A program made the translations under genes and the position numbers. Shown in pieces: positions 8,650 to 18,358 of a DNA stretch of 64,000 bases. Within the stretch, counting starts at the first letter, position 1. Every line of letters starts with the position of its first letter. The notes below the pieces were generated by a model. The model saw only the letters and a list, made by a program, of their open reading frames with translations, did not search any database and was not told where the DNA came from. The stretch comes from Bermanella sp034110565 (GTDB lineage Bacteria > Pseudomonadota > Gammaproteobacteria > Pseudomonadales > Oceanobacteraceae): assembly GCA_034110565.1 (NCBI GenBank), contig JAWUYY010000008.1:1-64000 (forward strand). The letters are read 5' to 3'.

Positions 8650-9537
8650 ATGCCTTACCTGTCTCAAAGTGCATTTTGCCAATCCATCAATATTGATGAA
8701 CTTGAGTGCTTGAATATTGACCACCCTAAGTTTTTTGCACAAATATGCTTGCAAGGTGCTCAGTTGACTCAGTTTACTCACCGCACACTGGGTAAGTTTG
8801 TATGGTTAAGTCCAACAGCGGAATATAAAACAGGACAAGGCTTGCGAGGCGGTATCCCTATTTGCTGGCCTTGGTTTGGTGTACTTGATAAAAATCCCGC
8901 CAGCATATCTGAACATGTTTTAAGTGAAAAAAATGCCCATGGATTTGCCCGCACTCAAAATTGGACCTTACATGACATACAAGAGAGCGCACACAGTGTT
9001 ACGTTAGAATTAGCGCTTAAACAAACCCAAGCATCACTCGCTATTTGGCCATTTTCGTTTGATTTACGCTGCCGCTTTCATTTTTCAGATGAACTTCGTA
9101 TTGAATTAATCACTCACAATACAGGTTCTGAAACCTTTACCTTTAGCCAAGCACTGCATACCTATTTAGATATAAAAGATATTGAAACCGTGCGGATTTT
9201 TGGTGCAGATAAACACCAATACGCAGATGCATTAGATCAATGGCAAAATAAAATTCAACAAGGGCCTATTTTAATCAACCAAGAGGTTGATCGGGTTTAC
9301 CTAGGGAGGACGCAATACCAACTATTTGATGGCGAGCATACACTGACACTCAACAGTAATAGCGCATCTAGCGTGGTGTGGAACCCTTGGATTAAAAAAA
9401 GTAAGACATTAAGCCAGTTTCCGCATTCAGCTTATAAAACCATGCTGTGCATCGAAAACGGTAATATTTTAAATGATGTGGTGAACCTAGAAAAAAATAA
9501 GCGTCATTGCTTATCAATGACTCTTAATAAATATTAA
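8650..9537 (+). CDS. D-hexose-6-phosphate mutarotase (YeaD family)
   Basis: This aldose 1-epimerase-fold protein interconverts the anomers of a hexose 6-phosphate. Family segments are LRGGIPICWPWFG, EKNAHGFART with the catalytic-type histidine, FSQALHTYLDIKDIETVRIFG, and a late CIENGN. The 295 residues match YeaD. It follows tatD by five bases with no strong ribosome-binding site of its own, which suggests coupling. It converges on the SDR gene with 15 bp between stops. Confidence 0.92.
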   Translation: MPYLSQSAFCQSINIDELECLNIDHPKFFAQICLQGAQLTQFTHRTLGKFVWLSPTAEYKTGQGLRGGIPICWPWFGVLDKNPASISEHVLSEKNAHGFARTQNWTLHDIQESAHSVTLELALKQTQASLAIWPFSFDLRCRFHFSDELRIELITHNTGSETFTFSQALHTYLDIKDIETVRIFGADKHQYADALDQWQNKIQQGPILINQEVDRVYLGRTQYQLFDGEHTLTLNSNSASSVVWNPWIKKSKTLSQFPHSAYKTMLCIENGNILNDVVNLEKNKRHCLSMTLNKY

Positions 9538-9552
9538 TTTAAATAAAAAACT

Positions 9553-10380
9553 TTATTTGTAATTTAAGCGCTTTACCAACCACTGAGTTAAACTAATATA
9601 ACGAATGCCTAACAAGCGAACTAATATATGAATTAGGTGGGCATCCCAACCCACCATAATTCGTGGTTTATTTTTCTTAATGCCTTTCACAATAATTTTA
9701 GCGGCTTGTTCTGGTGTTGTATGTGCTAACTTATCAAAAGTCTGTGACAGTTCAAGATGATCTTCCCCTTCACTGATTCTGGCATTACGAGCAATCTCCG
9801 TTGCGATACCACCTGGATGAACACAACTGACTTCCACTTGTTTATAATTTAGACACATTTCTTGATGTAATGCTTCGGTATATCCACGTACAGCAAACTT
9901 TGCCGCGTTATAACAACCTTGTCGTGGTATGGCGATCATTCCAAACACACTACTGATATTAACAATATGGGCTGTGTCTGCTTGCTTTAAGTAAGGCAAA
10001 AATGCTTCAGTACCATTTACAACGCCCCAGAAATTAATATTCATTAACCATTCAAAATCTTCACGCTTTGTTTCATCTAAGCTACTCGATAACGCCACAC
10101 CGGCATTATTAATGATCAAGTTAACTTGCCCAAATTCTGCCTGAACCAGTGCGGCGTAATCCAACACGGCTTGTCTATTTGAGACATCTAATTCATAAAT
10201 ATGAATAACAGCATCAGAGTTAAGCTCTAAAATACTTTTCTTTGTTTCTTGAAGCCCCGAAACATTAATATCCGAAATGGCTAATTTGCAGTTTTGCTTA
10301 GCCAGCTCAAGCGCCAACGCTCGTCCAATACCTGAACCAGCCCCTGTGATCACCGCAACCTTGTCTATTAATATTTTCAT
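9553..10380 (-). CDS. Short-chain dehydrogenase/reductase (SDR)
   Basis: A 275-residue classical SDR. It has the Rossmann motif TGAGSGIGRALA, the NNAGVAL motif, a serine in NISSVFGM and the catalytic YxxxK in CYNAAKFAV. Substrate cannot be deduced; the C-terminal part (IMVGWDAHLIHILVRLLG) resembles SDRs thought to act on lipid-like substrates. It lies 29 bp downstream of the small unknown gene at 10.4-10.8 kb on the same strand. Confidence 0.9.
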   Translation of the reverse strand: MKILIDKVAVITGAGSGIGRALALELAKQNCKLAISDINVSGLQETKKSILELNSDAVIHIYELDVSNRQAVLDYAALVQAEFGQVNLIINNAGVALSSSLDETKREDFEWLMNINFWGVVNGTEAFLPYLKQADTAHIVNISSVFGMIAIPRQGCYNAAKFAVRGYTEALHQEMCLNYKQVEVSCVHPGGIATEIARNARISEGEDHLELSQTFDKLAHTTPEQAAKIIVKGIKKNKPRIMVGWDAHLIHILVRLLGIRYISLTQWLVKRLNYK

Positions 10381-10409
10381 CTATCAATTCTTTTTATTAT
10401 TTAAGGGAG

Positions 10410-10832
10410 TTAGTTGTCTAAACAAACTTGTTTTAGTTTCATAAAACGCTTTTTAAGATTCGTACTATCTAAGTCCAACCAAGCACTAGCCGCTTCTATA
10501 CCATGAAAACACAACACATCATTGCTGGTTCCCCAAAACTGTTCACTATAATCATTAGCAATATCCCAAGTATCCGGGTTAATGATTAATGCCACTTTCT
10601 TTTGACTATACCCTTCACGCGAGAGTGTAGATTGGCTAATAGTCGCCACACCCGTTTGATCCAACTGAAAAAATGCATCTCGACAGTCCGCAATGACCAT
10701 AGAAGCGCTTTGAATAATAGCATCTTCACTTTGTTCAGATTCGTGCTCAAGTAACTCCTCTAAGGTAACGGCTCCACACCAATACTCTAGAACCACTGTC
10801 CCTTGATTAAAAACACCGTACTCATTTGCCAT
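10410..10832 (-). CDS. Hypothetical protein, possibly STAS/SpoIIAA-like
   Basis: This encodes 140 acidic residues without signal peptide or membrane helix. The strand-helix pattern, especially KKVALIINPDTWDIANDYSEQFW followed by VLCFHGIEAASAWLDL, recalls SpoIIAA/STAS-like proteins, but this is only a resemblance. It probably forms a two-gene unit with the SDR downstream. No function assigned. Confidence 0.6.
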   Translation of the reverse strand: MANEYGVFNQGTVVLEYWCGAVTLEELLEHESEQSEDAIIQSASMVIADCRDAFFQLDQTGVATISQSTLSREGYSQKKVALIINPDTWDIANDYSEQFWGTSNDVLCFHGIEAASAWLDLDSTNLKKRFMKLKQVCLDN

Positions 10833-10959
10833 TCAGACTACTCGATTAAATAACGTTAATTATACTAAGCTTACAAGCATAAACATTAGGGTAAATAAGC
10901 CAATTTAATCAGATAATCGGTTACAATGAACTATATATTCATATTTAAGTGATACAAGC

Positions 10960-11379
10960 ATGAGTAAAGGCGCAGATAAACACCAAGGGCGATTAAACGA
11001 ATTAAATGATTTCGGTAAGGATCTCGCCCGTCGCAGTAAAAGCCATTGTGAATTATGTGATAACCACGGCGTGAAATTATTTATTCAAGAAGTACCGCCC
11101 GTGCCCAAGCAGCCTGAGTTTGAGCATTGTATTTTTATTTGCGAAACCTGCCAAAGTCAAATTAATAAACCTAAGACTCTTAATGCGAATAATTGGCATT
11201 GTCTGCATACATCTATTTGGAGTGAGGTGCCAGCCGTTCAAATTATGGCCGTCTTAATTGCGAAAACGTTAGCGCCAAAAGCGGATTATGCTGCGGAGTT
11301 ATTAGATCAAGTGTATTTAGATGACGAGCAGCAACAATGGATTGCAGATGCCGAAGCCGATTTACTCAAAAAGAAATAA
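10960..11379 (+). CDS. PhnA-type zinc-ribbon protein (N-terminal domain only)
   Basis: Residues ~25-95 (SKSHCELCDNHGVKLFIQEVPP ... FICETCQSQI ... NNWHCLHTSIWSEVPAVQIMA) match the PhnA/YjdM-type zinc-ribbon domain, with two CxxC pairs to bind zinc. Many full-length family members continue with a small SH3-like PhnA domain; this one ends at 139 residues right after YLDDEQQQW and a short tail, so the second domain is missing. The stop is clean, with no sign of a frameshift. The role of the family is unknown; the old link to phosphonoacetate hydrolysis does not hold for these proteins. Confidence 0.78.
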   Translation: MSKGADKHQGRLNELNDFGKDLARRSKSHCELCDNHGVKLFIQEVPPVPKQPEFEHCIFICETCQSQINKPKTLNANNWHCLHTSIWSEVPAVQIMAVLIAKTLAPKADYAAELLDQVYLDDEQQQWIADAEADLLKKK

Positions 11380-11393
11380 TCGTAATACCGTCT

Positions 11394-13643
11394 TTATAAC
11401 CATTGCAGCATAGGTGCTGCAATGTTCTTATCTAACGTACGTAATTGGCCATCTTTAAATTGTATATGCCAATGGTTCTGCGTTTCACTTTTTATCACAC
11501 CTTGACCAAATTTTTGATGCGCCACCCATACTTCTATCAGTGACTGAGACTGGTTTTTATTGATTGTTTGTTTACCGCTTTCACTTTCTTGCTCAACTGG
11601 TTTTGTCACCGCTACTGTTAATTGTAATTCCCAACCTAACTCATCCACATATTGTTTTGCATGATCAATAACACCTTTAGGCAGCGCTAACTCGGTAACA
11701 CCTTGCTTAATCGTGGATTGTAGTTTTAATAATGCAGGTATCTTCATTGATTCAATAAACGGACTCACTGTTTTTTGATCAAGTGCTGAATCTAAATCTG
11801 CAGGGCAAATTAAATGCAGCGAATGCATCGCGCGGGTCATGGCCACATAAAACAAGCGCCGCTCACTTTCTATTGAGGTAGCTTGCTGCATCTCCCCGTC
11901 ACTTTGATAGGGATAATAATGATTATTTAAAGCAGGCAAGATCACTACGGGCCATTGTAAACCCTTTGCTCTATGAATAGAGCTGATCACAACGCCACTG
12001 TTTTGATTTTGCTGCTGTTTAATTTGTGTTAAACCTTGTAAATATTCATGCGTATTCGCCGCACTAATATTCAGTTTTGCCATAAAGCGAGAAAAACCCT
12101 GAACAGTTGCAATACGATCGTCTACTTGTTGACCACTAAATGCACTGTCACTTAAACCTTTGTAGAAATCTGTTTCGCGCAAGTATCGATTAATCAATTG
12201 ATGAGCCGTAATCCGTGGGTGCTGCGCTAATTCAATTAACTGTAAACGGCTTTCAACTTGTTGTTTTTGCCATGTGGATAACTGCGACAAGTCTAATTCT
12301 TTGAATGCTCGTGAAATTTTCTCATCAGACTGAGAAAGCCCATTGGCAATATTTTCTAATTCACTGCGCTTAATTTTTAACGCAGGGAAGGTTAAAAACA
12401 TTAACCAACTACTGAAACGTTTACGCTGGCTTTGTTGAAAAAACACACCACTCGCTATTTCAAACAGCATCATAAATGGTTGTAATTCATAACGCTCTAA
12501 CACCCAGCTATGATGGGCCATTTGATAAGGAATATTCGCCTGTAATAATGCTAACTCTAATGGCGCACTGATTCCCCACAACCGTAATAGCACGGCAATG
12601 TTTTCGGCCGGTGTATGAGTAAGTGCCTCTTGTATTAACAGCAAGGTACGCTGAGCGTAATCATCGTCCTTATGCAATTGCACCAGAGTATTTGGGTTTG
12701 ACTCATGGGCGATGGCCATTACCGGCTGACGTTGTTTATTAAATTGAATGAGCTGATTACTTAATAACGCTACATCGTGGCCATAACGAAAACTTCGACT
12801 TAAGTTATAGTGTTTTGCGTCTTTAAAATGATCGTCAAAATAATGCAGCATGAAGTGGCTACTGGAACCGCGAAACTCATAAATAGTTTGATCTGGGTCC
12901 CCAATCACCATGACCTGTGCGCGTTTTCCTGCCAATGTTTCTAATAGAAACTGCTGTATCGGATTGATATCTTGATACTCATCCACCAAAATCCAATCCA
13001 TGTGGTTCGCATAATGAGCCGCTAAATCTGGGCGTTGACTAAACAGTAAGCATGGGTCATACAGCATATCAGCATAACTGATGCGAGCAGCTTGCTTGCG
13101 CCATTGCTCAAATGCTTCAAACACCGGCACGAAAAAACGGCACTGCTTGGGCAGTCCTGATGCGTTGAATACGGCTTGTGGAGGGTCTAAACAAGATTTC
13201 ACCTGCTCGACAAACGACATCATCGGATCTAACCATTTCTTTTTATCGTTTAGGATTTCTTGCGCCAAGGTTTTAGTAGCATGCTGCTGCATTAATCGCC
13301 ACAGGGTATGCTCTTGCTCACTTTGAGAGATAAGCTTTTCTTGAAACCTATTCAGTGCGCCCTGACGCACAAGTCCTTGATAAATCTTTAATGCCAATGA
13401 ATGAAAAGTACGCACTTGAGGTAAAGGCCCTTGCATGACCTTGCGCAGCTTATGGGAGAAGTCCAATTGAGCTGACTTGTTGTACATAATCACCAGCAAA
13501 CGCTTTGGGTTTTGCCCCTGTTCTAAGCGTTTACGAATGAATAACGCTAGCGTGCTGGTTTTACCTGCACCGGCCACGGCAATCACTTTCCCATGACCTT
13601 GTTCATGGGCAATAATGTCTAATTGTTGATCAGTTAATTGCAA
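11394..13643 (-). CDS. UvrD/Rep-like superfamily I DNA helicase
   Basis: A 749-residue ATP-dependent 3'-5' helicase. Motif I is AVAGAGKTS (residues ~22-30), motif II is LVDEYQDINPIQ, motif III VIGDPDQTIYEFRG, and motif VI lies in ESERRLFYVAMTRAMHSLHL. It is not a close copy of UvrD, Rep or PcrA: the middle is divergent and the C-terminus ends in a small beta segment (VWVAHQKFGQGVIKSETQNHWHIQFKDGQ) that resembles the Tudor-like tail of UvrD/PcrA-type helicases. It stands alone, convergent with the PhnA-type gene. A role in recombination or replication repair is likely. Confidence 0.88.
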   Translation of the reverse strand: MQLTDQQLDIIAHEQGHGKVIAVAGAGKTSTLALFIRKRLEQGQNPKRLLVIMYNKSAQLDFSHKLRKVMQGPLPQVRTFHSLALKIYQGLVRQGALNRFQEKLISQSEQEHTLWRLMQQHATKTLAQEILNDKKKWLDPMMSFVEQVKSCLDPPQAVFNASGLPKQCRFFVPVFEAFEQWRKQAARISYADMLYDPCLLFSQRPDLAAHYANHMDWILVDEYQDINPIQQFLLETLAGKRAQVMVIGDPDQTIYEFRGSSSHFMLHYFDDHFKDAKHYNLSRSFRYGHDVALLSNQLIQFNKQRQPVMAIAHESNPNTLVQLHKDDDYAQRTLLLIQEALTHTPAENIAVLLRLWGISAPLELALLQANIPYQMAHHSWVLERYELQPFMMLFEIASGVFFQQSQRKRFSSWLMFLTFPALKIKRSELENIANGLSQSDEKISRAFKELDLSQLSTWQKQQVESRLQLIELAQHPRITAHQLINRYLRETDFYKGLSDSAFSGQQVDDRIATVQGFSRFMAKLNISAANTHEYLQGLTQIKQQQNQNSGVVISSIHRAKGLQWPVVILPALNNHYYPYQSDGEMQQATSIESERRLFYVAMTRAMHSLHLICPADLDSALDQKTVSPFIESMKIPALLKLQSTIKQGVTELALPKGVIDHAKQYVDELGWELQLTVAVTKPVEQESESGKQTINKNQSQSLIEVWVAHQKFGQGVIKSETQNHWHIQFKDGQLRTLDKNIAAPMLQWL

Positions 13644-13848
13644 CGGGGCAAGCCTATAAACTGGGTGTATTTAAGAACCGCATATTTTAAAGCAATTTAC
13701 GGCATTCTTGGGGCTTTTTACTATTTAATTACAACAAATGCCTGCTTATTAAATAACCACATAGAAACATGAAAAAATCCCACTATGCCCATTCCTTAGC
13801 CAGTGCTAGAATCGGGCCCCATTTTTTAATCACCTCAAAGGAATCATC

Positions 13849-14130
13849 ATGTTTGATGTAAATGAATATTTCGATGGCAAGGTAAAATCCATCGCCTACA
13901 AAACTGAAGCTCTACCTGCCACTGTGGGCGTAATGGCAGCAGGTGAATACGAATTTGGTACAAGCCAAAAAGAAACCATGACGGTTGTAACTGGTGCACT
14001 AACGATTCAATTCCCTGAAAGTGATGAATGGACGACGTTTAATCAAGGTGAATCTTTCATCGTTGAAGCGAACGTGAAATTTGGCGTAAAAGTCGCCGTA
14101 GACACTGCTTATCTTTGCACCTACGAATAA
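13849..14130 (+). CDS. ppnP: Pyrimidine/purine nucleoside phosphorylase PpnP
   Basis: PpnP (formerly YaiE, DUF1255) is a small cupin that splits nucleosides with phosphate, releasing base and ribose 1-phosphate. The 93 residues match the family end to end: FDVNEYFDGKVKSIAY, GVMAAGEYEFGTSQKETMTVVTGAL, and the FGVKVAVDTAYLCTYE ending. A good ribosome-binding site (AAAGGA) precedes the ATG. It is a single-gene unit. Confidence 0.95.
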   Translation: MFDVNEYFDGKVKSIAYKTEALPATVGVMAAGEYEFGTSQKETMTVVTGALTIQFPESDEWTTFNQGESFIVEANVKFGVKVAVDTAYLCTYE

Positions 14131-14197
14131 GTTAAGCTCACAACCTAGGCTCAATCAGCCTTGAATGCATCATATCCTGCACTATGATTAATAGTGT

Positions 14198-14689
14198 ATG
14201 GATACTGAACTTTTATTTAATATAACCCCTTTCGATTGGCCTTCTATTTTTACGGCCTTACTCTGTGGCACCACCATAGGATTAGAACGTCAGATCCGCG
14301 GTAAACCTGCTGGCATTCGCACATCCGCTTTAATTATTCTAGGTACTTACGTGTTTATTGCATGTTCAACTTACGTTTCAGAACATGCCAATATGACAGA
14401 CCCTTCTCGAATTATTGGTCAAGTAATTACCGGTATTGGGTTTCTAGGGGCGGGCGTCATGCTAAGCAAGGGGCGCAGTGTCTATGGCGTCACCAGTGCT
14501 GCTACCATTTGGGCATTAGCCGCCGTTGGTGTGTGTATTGGTATTGGCCAACTAGGCAGCGCATTTAAGCTGTCGCTTGTAGTGGTGGTGATTTTATTTG
14601 GGGTCGACTGCTTTGAGGATTACAGCCAGAATTTGGGTAAACATGTACACTCTCGATTCCACCGCTGGCGAAATCGAGATAATGAATAG
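14198..14689 (+). CDS. MgtC/SapB family membrane protein
   Basis: 163 residues with four predicted membrane segments. Family marks are LLCGTTIGLERQIRGKPAGIRTSALIILG and GQVITGIGFLGAGVMLSKGRSVYGVTSAATIWALAAVG. It has only the membrane domain and lacks the cytoplasmic C-terminal domain of Salmonella MgtC. Short members are common and their transport role, if any, is unsettled. It converges on rlmJ with one base between the stop codons. Confidence 0.9.
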   Translation: MDTELLFNITPFDWPSIFTALLCGTTIGLERQIRGKPAGIRTSALIILGTYVFIACSTYVSEHANMTDPSRIIGQVITGIGFLGAGVMLSKGRSVYGVTSAATIWALAAVGVCIGIGQLGSAFKLSLVVVVILFGVDCFEDYSQNLGKHVHSRFHRWRNRDNE

Positions 14690-14690
14690 A

Positions 14691-15542
14691 TCAGTTATTT
14701 TCGACGTAATCCACTGAAAAACCAGCGTTCTCGCTCACGCCCATTTTTTCAACTAAGTAAGGTAAGCCTTCATTAAGTTGTTGCTCTAAATTCCAAGGCG
14801 GGTTCATGATAACCATGCCGCTGCCGTACATGCCTTGCTCTTCGTTCTCACCTGACACCCAAAGCCGCACATCTAAAAAACTTTTTGGCTTTAAATTTTT
14901 CAGCTTACGCGCCATGGTTTCGCTCATCTTTTGCTTATCGTTGCGATTAATTAGCGGATACCACACCACATAAACACCTTGAGGGAAGCGCTTTAAGGCC
15001 GACTCCATAGCCCCTACAACCTGCAGGTATTCTTTCGATTGCTCATAAGGCGGATCAATCACCACCATGGCGCGCTTAGTAGGCGGTGGCAGCAAGGCTT
15101 TTAAGCCGGTAAAGCCGTCTTGTTTTTCCATGGTGACCAATTTGTCACCGCTGAAGTTTTTACGTAGTAGCTGGAAATCTTGTGGATGCAGTTCAAATAA
15201 ACGGACTTTATCGTTGGGGCGTAAAAACTGGCGTACAAACCAAGGACTACCTGGGTATAACTTAAGACGCTCTCCCGGGTTAAGCTGATTAATCACGCCC
15301 ATGTAATCTTTAAAGACAGCAGGTACGTTGTCATCCCATATGGTCTGAATACCCGCTTGAGACTCGTTAGTTTTTTTCGCTAGGTGATCCGTTAAACTAA
15401 AGACACCTGCTCCGCTGTGGGTATCAATATAAAAGAACGGCTTATCTTTTTTAATCATGTACTGAGCCGTCAACACACACACCCAATGCTTAAGTACATC
15501 CGCATGATTACCTGCGTGAAAACCGTGACGATAACTTAACAT
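14691..15542 (-). CDS. rlmJ: 23S rRNA (adenine-2030-N6)-methyltransferase RlmJ
   Basis: RlmJ methylates A2030 of 23S rRNA using SAM. The N-terminal MLSYRHGFHAGNHADVLKHWV is the family signature, DTHSGAG the SAM-binding loop and VVIDPPYEQ the catalytic motif IV of N6-adenine methyltransferases. The length of 283 residues is standard. It is a single gene with its start 133 bp from the nhaB stop. Confidence 0.95.
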   Translation of the reverse strand: MLSYRHGFHAGNHADVLKHWVCVLTAQYMIKKDKPFFYIDTHSGAGVFSLTDHLAKKTNESQAGIQTIWDDNVPAVFKDYMGVINQLNPGERLKLYPGSPWFVRQFLRPNDKVRLFELHPQDFQLLRKNFSGDKLVTMEKQDGFTGLKALLPPPTKRAMVVIDPPYEQSKEYLQVVGAMESALKRFPQGVYVVWYPLINRNDKQKMSETMARKLKNLKPKSFLDVRLWVSGENEEQGMYGSGMVIMNPPWNLEQQLNEGLPYLVEKMGVSENAGFSVDYVENN

Positions 15543-15630
15543 GGTGTCTGCCCTTTAATACTGCGAAAGAAAATGTGCAATGACTATTATAACGGTTAAC
15601 CTTCATTAAGGCATGACAAATACTAGACAT

Positions 15631-15661
15631 AAAAAAAGGGGCTGTAAAAGCCCCTTTTTTT
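15631..15661 (-). terminator. Rho-independent terminator of nhaB
   Basis: AAAAGGGGCT and AGCCCCTTTT pair around GTAAA, with runs of A on the left and T on the right, so it can work on both strands. It lies 15 bp past the nhaB stop. Confidence 0.9.
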
Positions 15662-15675
15662 GTTAAGGTTTGTGA

Positions 15676-17169
15676 TTACAGACCAGCAACACAAATCGCA
15701 CCAACAGTCGTTAACACAACAGTATATGGGAATGCCATAATAACCATCCTGCCATAAGATAAGCGAATTAACGGCGCAAGAGCAGAGGTCAATAAGAACA
15801 AGAAGGCAGCCTGACCGTTTGGTGTGGCCACACTTGGCAGGTTAGTACCGGTATTCACCGCAACCGCCAACAATTCAAAGTGCTCTTTAGTGATACTGCC
15901 GGCATCGTATGCCGCTTTCACTTCGTTGATATAAACCGTAGCAACGAACACGTTATCACTGATGACCGATAGCAAGCCGTTCGCGAAGAACATAATCAAT
16001 GGTTGAGCTTGTAAGCTTTGAGCAAATACCCAGTCAATGATGGGCGTAAACAAATGCTGATCATGAATCACGGCAACCACTGCAAAGAACACCACTAACA
16101 ATGATGTAAACGGTAAAGCTTCTTCAAACGCATGGCCAATTTGATGCTCTTCAGTAATACCATTCAATGCGGTTTGTAGAACGATAATGGTTAAACCAAT
16201 CAAACCAACCGGTGCCACATGGAAAGCCAACGCGAAGACTAAGAAAACCGCCGCTAGGCCTTGAATCCATAATTGTGCGACTTGTGCTTTAGTACGCTTT
16301 TTAGTTTCATGCTCGTCGTATTCATTCAAGATGTTGTAAACGACCTCTGGTAACTTATCCCCGTAACCAAATAACTTGAATTTTTCGACCACCACTACCG
16401 TCGCTAAACCAGCAAAGAACACTGGTACAGATACAGGGGCAACATGCATAAAGAAGGTTACAAAATCCCAACCTACTTTCTCTGCAATCAATAGATTTTG
16501 TGGCTCGCCCACCAATGTGGCAACACCACCAAGGGCAGTACCCACTGCCGCATGCATCAATAAGCTACGTAAAAAACCTCGGAAAGACTCTAAGTCATCC
16601 CGCATGTGCTCTTGAACGGACTCATCATTACCGTGATCATGATCGTAATGATGGTATTTACGTCCTGATGCCACCTTGTGATACACACTGAAGAAGCCGA
16701 CACCCACCGCAATAATCACCGCCGTTACGGTTAACGCATCCAAGAAAGCAGATAGAACCGCCGCCATAATGCTAAAAGTGAGCGATAACGCAATTTTAGA
16801 GCGTACCTTAAGCAGTAACTTGGTGAAGATGAAAAGCAGCAACCCTTTCATAAAGTAAATACCCGCTACCATAAACATCAATAGCAAGATCACTTCAAAA
16901 TTAGACATGATTTCTGTTTTAACGGCCCCAGGACTGGTGAGCCCTAACACAACCGCTTCAATGACGAGTAAGCCACCCGGCTGGAGTGGGTAGCATTTTA
17001 GGGCAAGTGCTAGCGTAAAAATAAACTCAACGATTAAGGCCCAACCAGCGATGGTGTAACCAACATCAGGGATCATCACCAACAAAGGGTTAATTAATAA
17101 AAAAGCGATAATGGCTTTTTTATACCAAACTGGGCTGTTGCCCAAAAAATTATTAAATAAGCTGCTCAT
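15676..17169 (-). CDS. nhaB: Na+/H+ antiporter NhaB
   Basis: NhaB exports sodium in exchange for protons in the inner membrane. The 497-residue protein has about a dozen hydrophobic segments and family sequences such as NNFLGNSPVWYKKAIIAFLLINP at the N-terminus, GGVATLVGEPQNLLIAE and VNTGTNLPSVATPNGQAAFLFLLTSA. Its presence fits life in salty or alkaline water. It is followed by a strong terminator and is transcribed alone. Confidence 0.95.
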   Translation of the reverse strand: MSSLFNNFLGNSPVWYKKAIIAFLLINPLLVMIPDVGYTIAGWALIVEFIFTLALALKCYPLQPGGLLVIEAVVLGLTSPGAVKTEIMSNFEVILLLMFMVAGIYFMKGLLLFIFTKLLLKVRSKIALSLTFSIMAAVLSAFLDALTVTAVIIAVGVGFFSVYHKVASGRKYHHYDHDHGNDESVQEHMRDDLESFRGFLRSLLMHAAVGTALGGVATLVGEPQNLLIAEKVGWDFVTFFMHVAPVSVPVFFAGLATVVVVEKFKLFGYGDKLPEVVYNILNEYDEHETKKRTKAQVAQLWIQGLAAVFLVFALAFHVAPVGLIGLTIIVLQTALNGITEEHQIGHAFEEALPFTSLLVVFFAVVAVIHDQHLFTPIIDWVFAQSLQAQPLIMFFANGLLSVISDNVFVATVYINEVKAAYDAGSITKEHFELLAVAVNTGTNLPSVATPNGQAAFLFLLTSALAPLIRLSYGRMVIMAFPYTVVLTTVGAICVAGL

Positions 17170-17222
17170 GGGCTCTATCTTATCGGTTAGTCAATTCCAT
17201 TTAGAACCACGTACTGCGGGGA

Positions 17223-18218
17223 TTAACCCCCAGTAGTATTCATAAAGCGTAAAATTTGTACTTCTTCGCCTAAGTCAAAGTGATGACGTTCGGGTTTTAA
17301 GTCCATAGCTTTAATAATAGCCTGCTTTACGGGTTCTAACTCTCCTGGGTAATGCCTTACTACGGTTTTCAAATCTATACTGTGCTCGTTACCTAAGCAT
17401 AGTAGCAATCTGCCTTGAGCGGTAATTCTTACCCGGTTACAACTTTCACAGAAATTATGACTATGGGGCGATATAAACCCCACACGGCTGTTATGGCCAT
17501 CAGCAAATTCCCAATAACGGCTAGGGCCACTGGTTTGCTCGTCGCATGGGAGCAAGTCATACTGCTGTGTAATGATGTCTCTTATCTCAGCACTGCTCAT
17601 AAAAGTCAGTGCTCTGTCATGCTCATCTATTTCACCAAGGGGCATCTCTTCAATAAAGCTGATGCCCAACTGATGCAGTCGAATGAAATCGATTAAATCC
17701 AGTATTTCATCATCGTTACGGCCTTTTAACATCACACAATTGATTTTTACATCCGCAAAGCCTTCTGCTTTTGCCTGCATGATGCCATCTAGAACCGTTT
17801 GAAGATCACCCGTACGGGTTAATTGCTTAAAACGCTCGGGCTTTAAACTATCTAAACTGATATTTAATCGGTTTAGCCCGGCCTGCTTGAGAGGTTGCGC
17901 TAAGTGAGGTAACTGACTGCCATTAGTTGTCATATTCAATTGTGACAACCCTGGTAAGTTAGCAATGCGCTCAACTAATTGGGTGATCCCTTTTCGCACC
18001 AAAGGTTCACCACCTGTCAGTCTGATTTGAGTCACACCTAACTCTACAAAGGCTTGCGCAATTAATTCAATTTCTTCAAGGGTTAATATTTCAGAACGAG
18101 GTGAAAACACCATATCTTCAGCCATGCAATACACACAACGAAAGTCGCAGCGATCCGTCACCGAAATACGGACATAGTCCACCATCCGATTAAACTTATC
18201 TATCAACTGCTTGGCCAT
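17223..18218 (-). CDS. moaA: GTP 3',8-cyclase MoaA
   Basis: MoaA, a radical SAM enzyme, performs the first step of molybdenum cofactor synthesis, turning GTP into 3',8-cyclo-GTP. The N-terminal cluster is bound by C24, C28 and C31 (CDFRCVYC); the second by CESCNRVRITAQGRLLLC near residues 260-277. The protein ends in the conserved Gly-Gly pair needed for activity. At 331 residues it is full length. The remaining moa/moe genes are not nearby. Confidence 0.96.
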   Translation of the reverse strand: MAKQLIDKFNRMVDYVRISVTDRCDFRCVYCMAEDMVFSPRSEILTLEEIELIAQAFVELGVTQIRLTGGEPLVRKGITQLVERIANLPGLSQLNMTTNGSQLPHLAQPLKQAGLNRLNISLDSLKPERFKQLTRTGDLQTVLDGIMQAKAEGFADVKINCVMLKGRNDDEILDLIDFIRLHQLGISFIEEMPLGEIDEHDRALTFMSSAEIRDIITQQYDLLPCDEQTSGPSRYWEFADGHNSRVGFISPHSHNFCESCNRVRITAQGRLLLCLGNEHSIDLKTVVRHYPGELEPVKQAIIKAMDLKPERHHFDLGEEVQILRFMNTTGG

Positions 18219-18263
18219 GAAACCACCCTAAAGAAAGTGCACCCGCATAGTACCAATAAAAAA

Positions 18264-18287
18264 AAGGTCTCGCCTAGTGCGGACCTT
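18264..18287 (-). terminator. Terminator of aminotransferase-sensor kinase operon
   Basis: AAGGTC (18264-18269) pairs with GACCTT (18282-18287), with a CGC/GCG inner stem. An A-run to the left gives a U-run in the minus-strand RNA. It lies 72 bp past the kinase stop. Confidence 0.75.
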
Positions 18288-18358
18288 AAAAAAACATTTT
18301 TATTTTTAAAACAAGTACTTATACAGATATAAAGTGCAGCAAAAAAGTGCACGACGGG

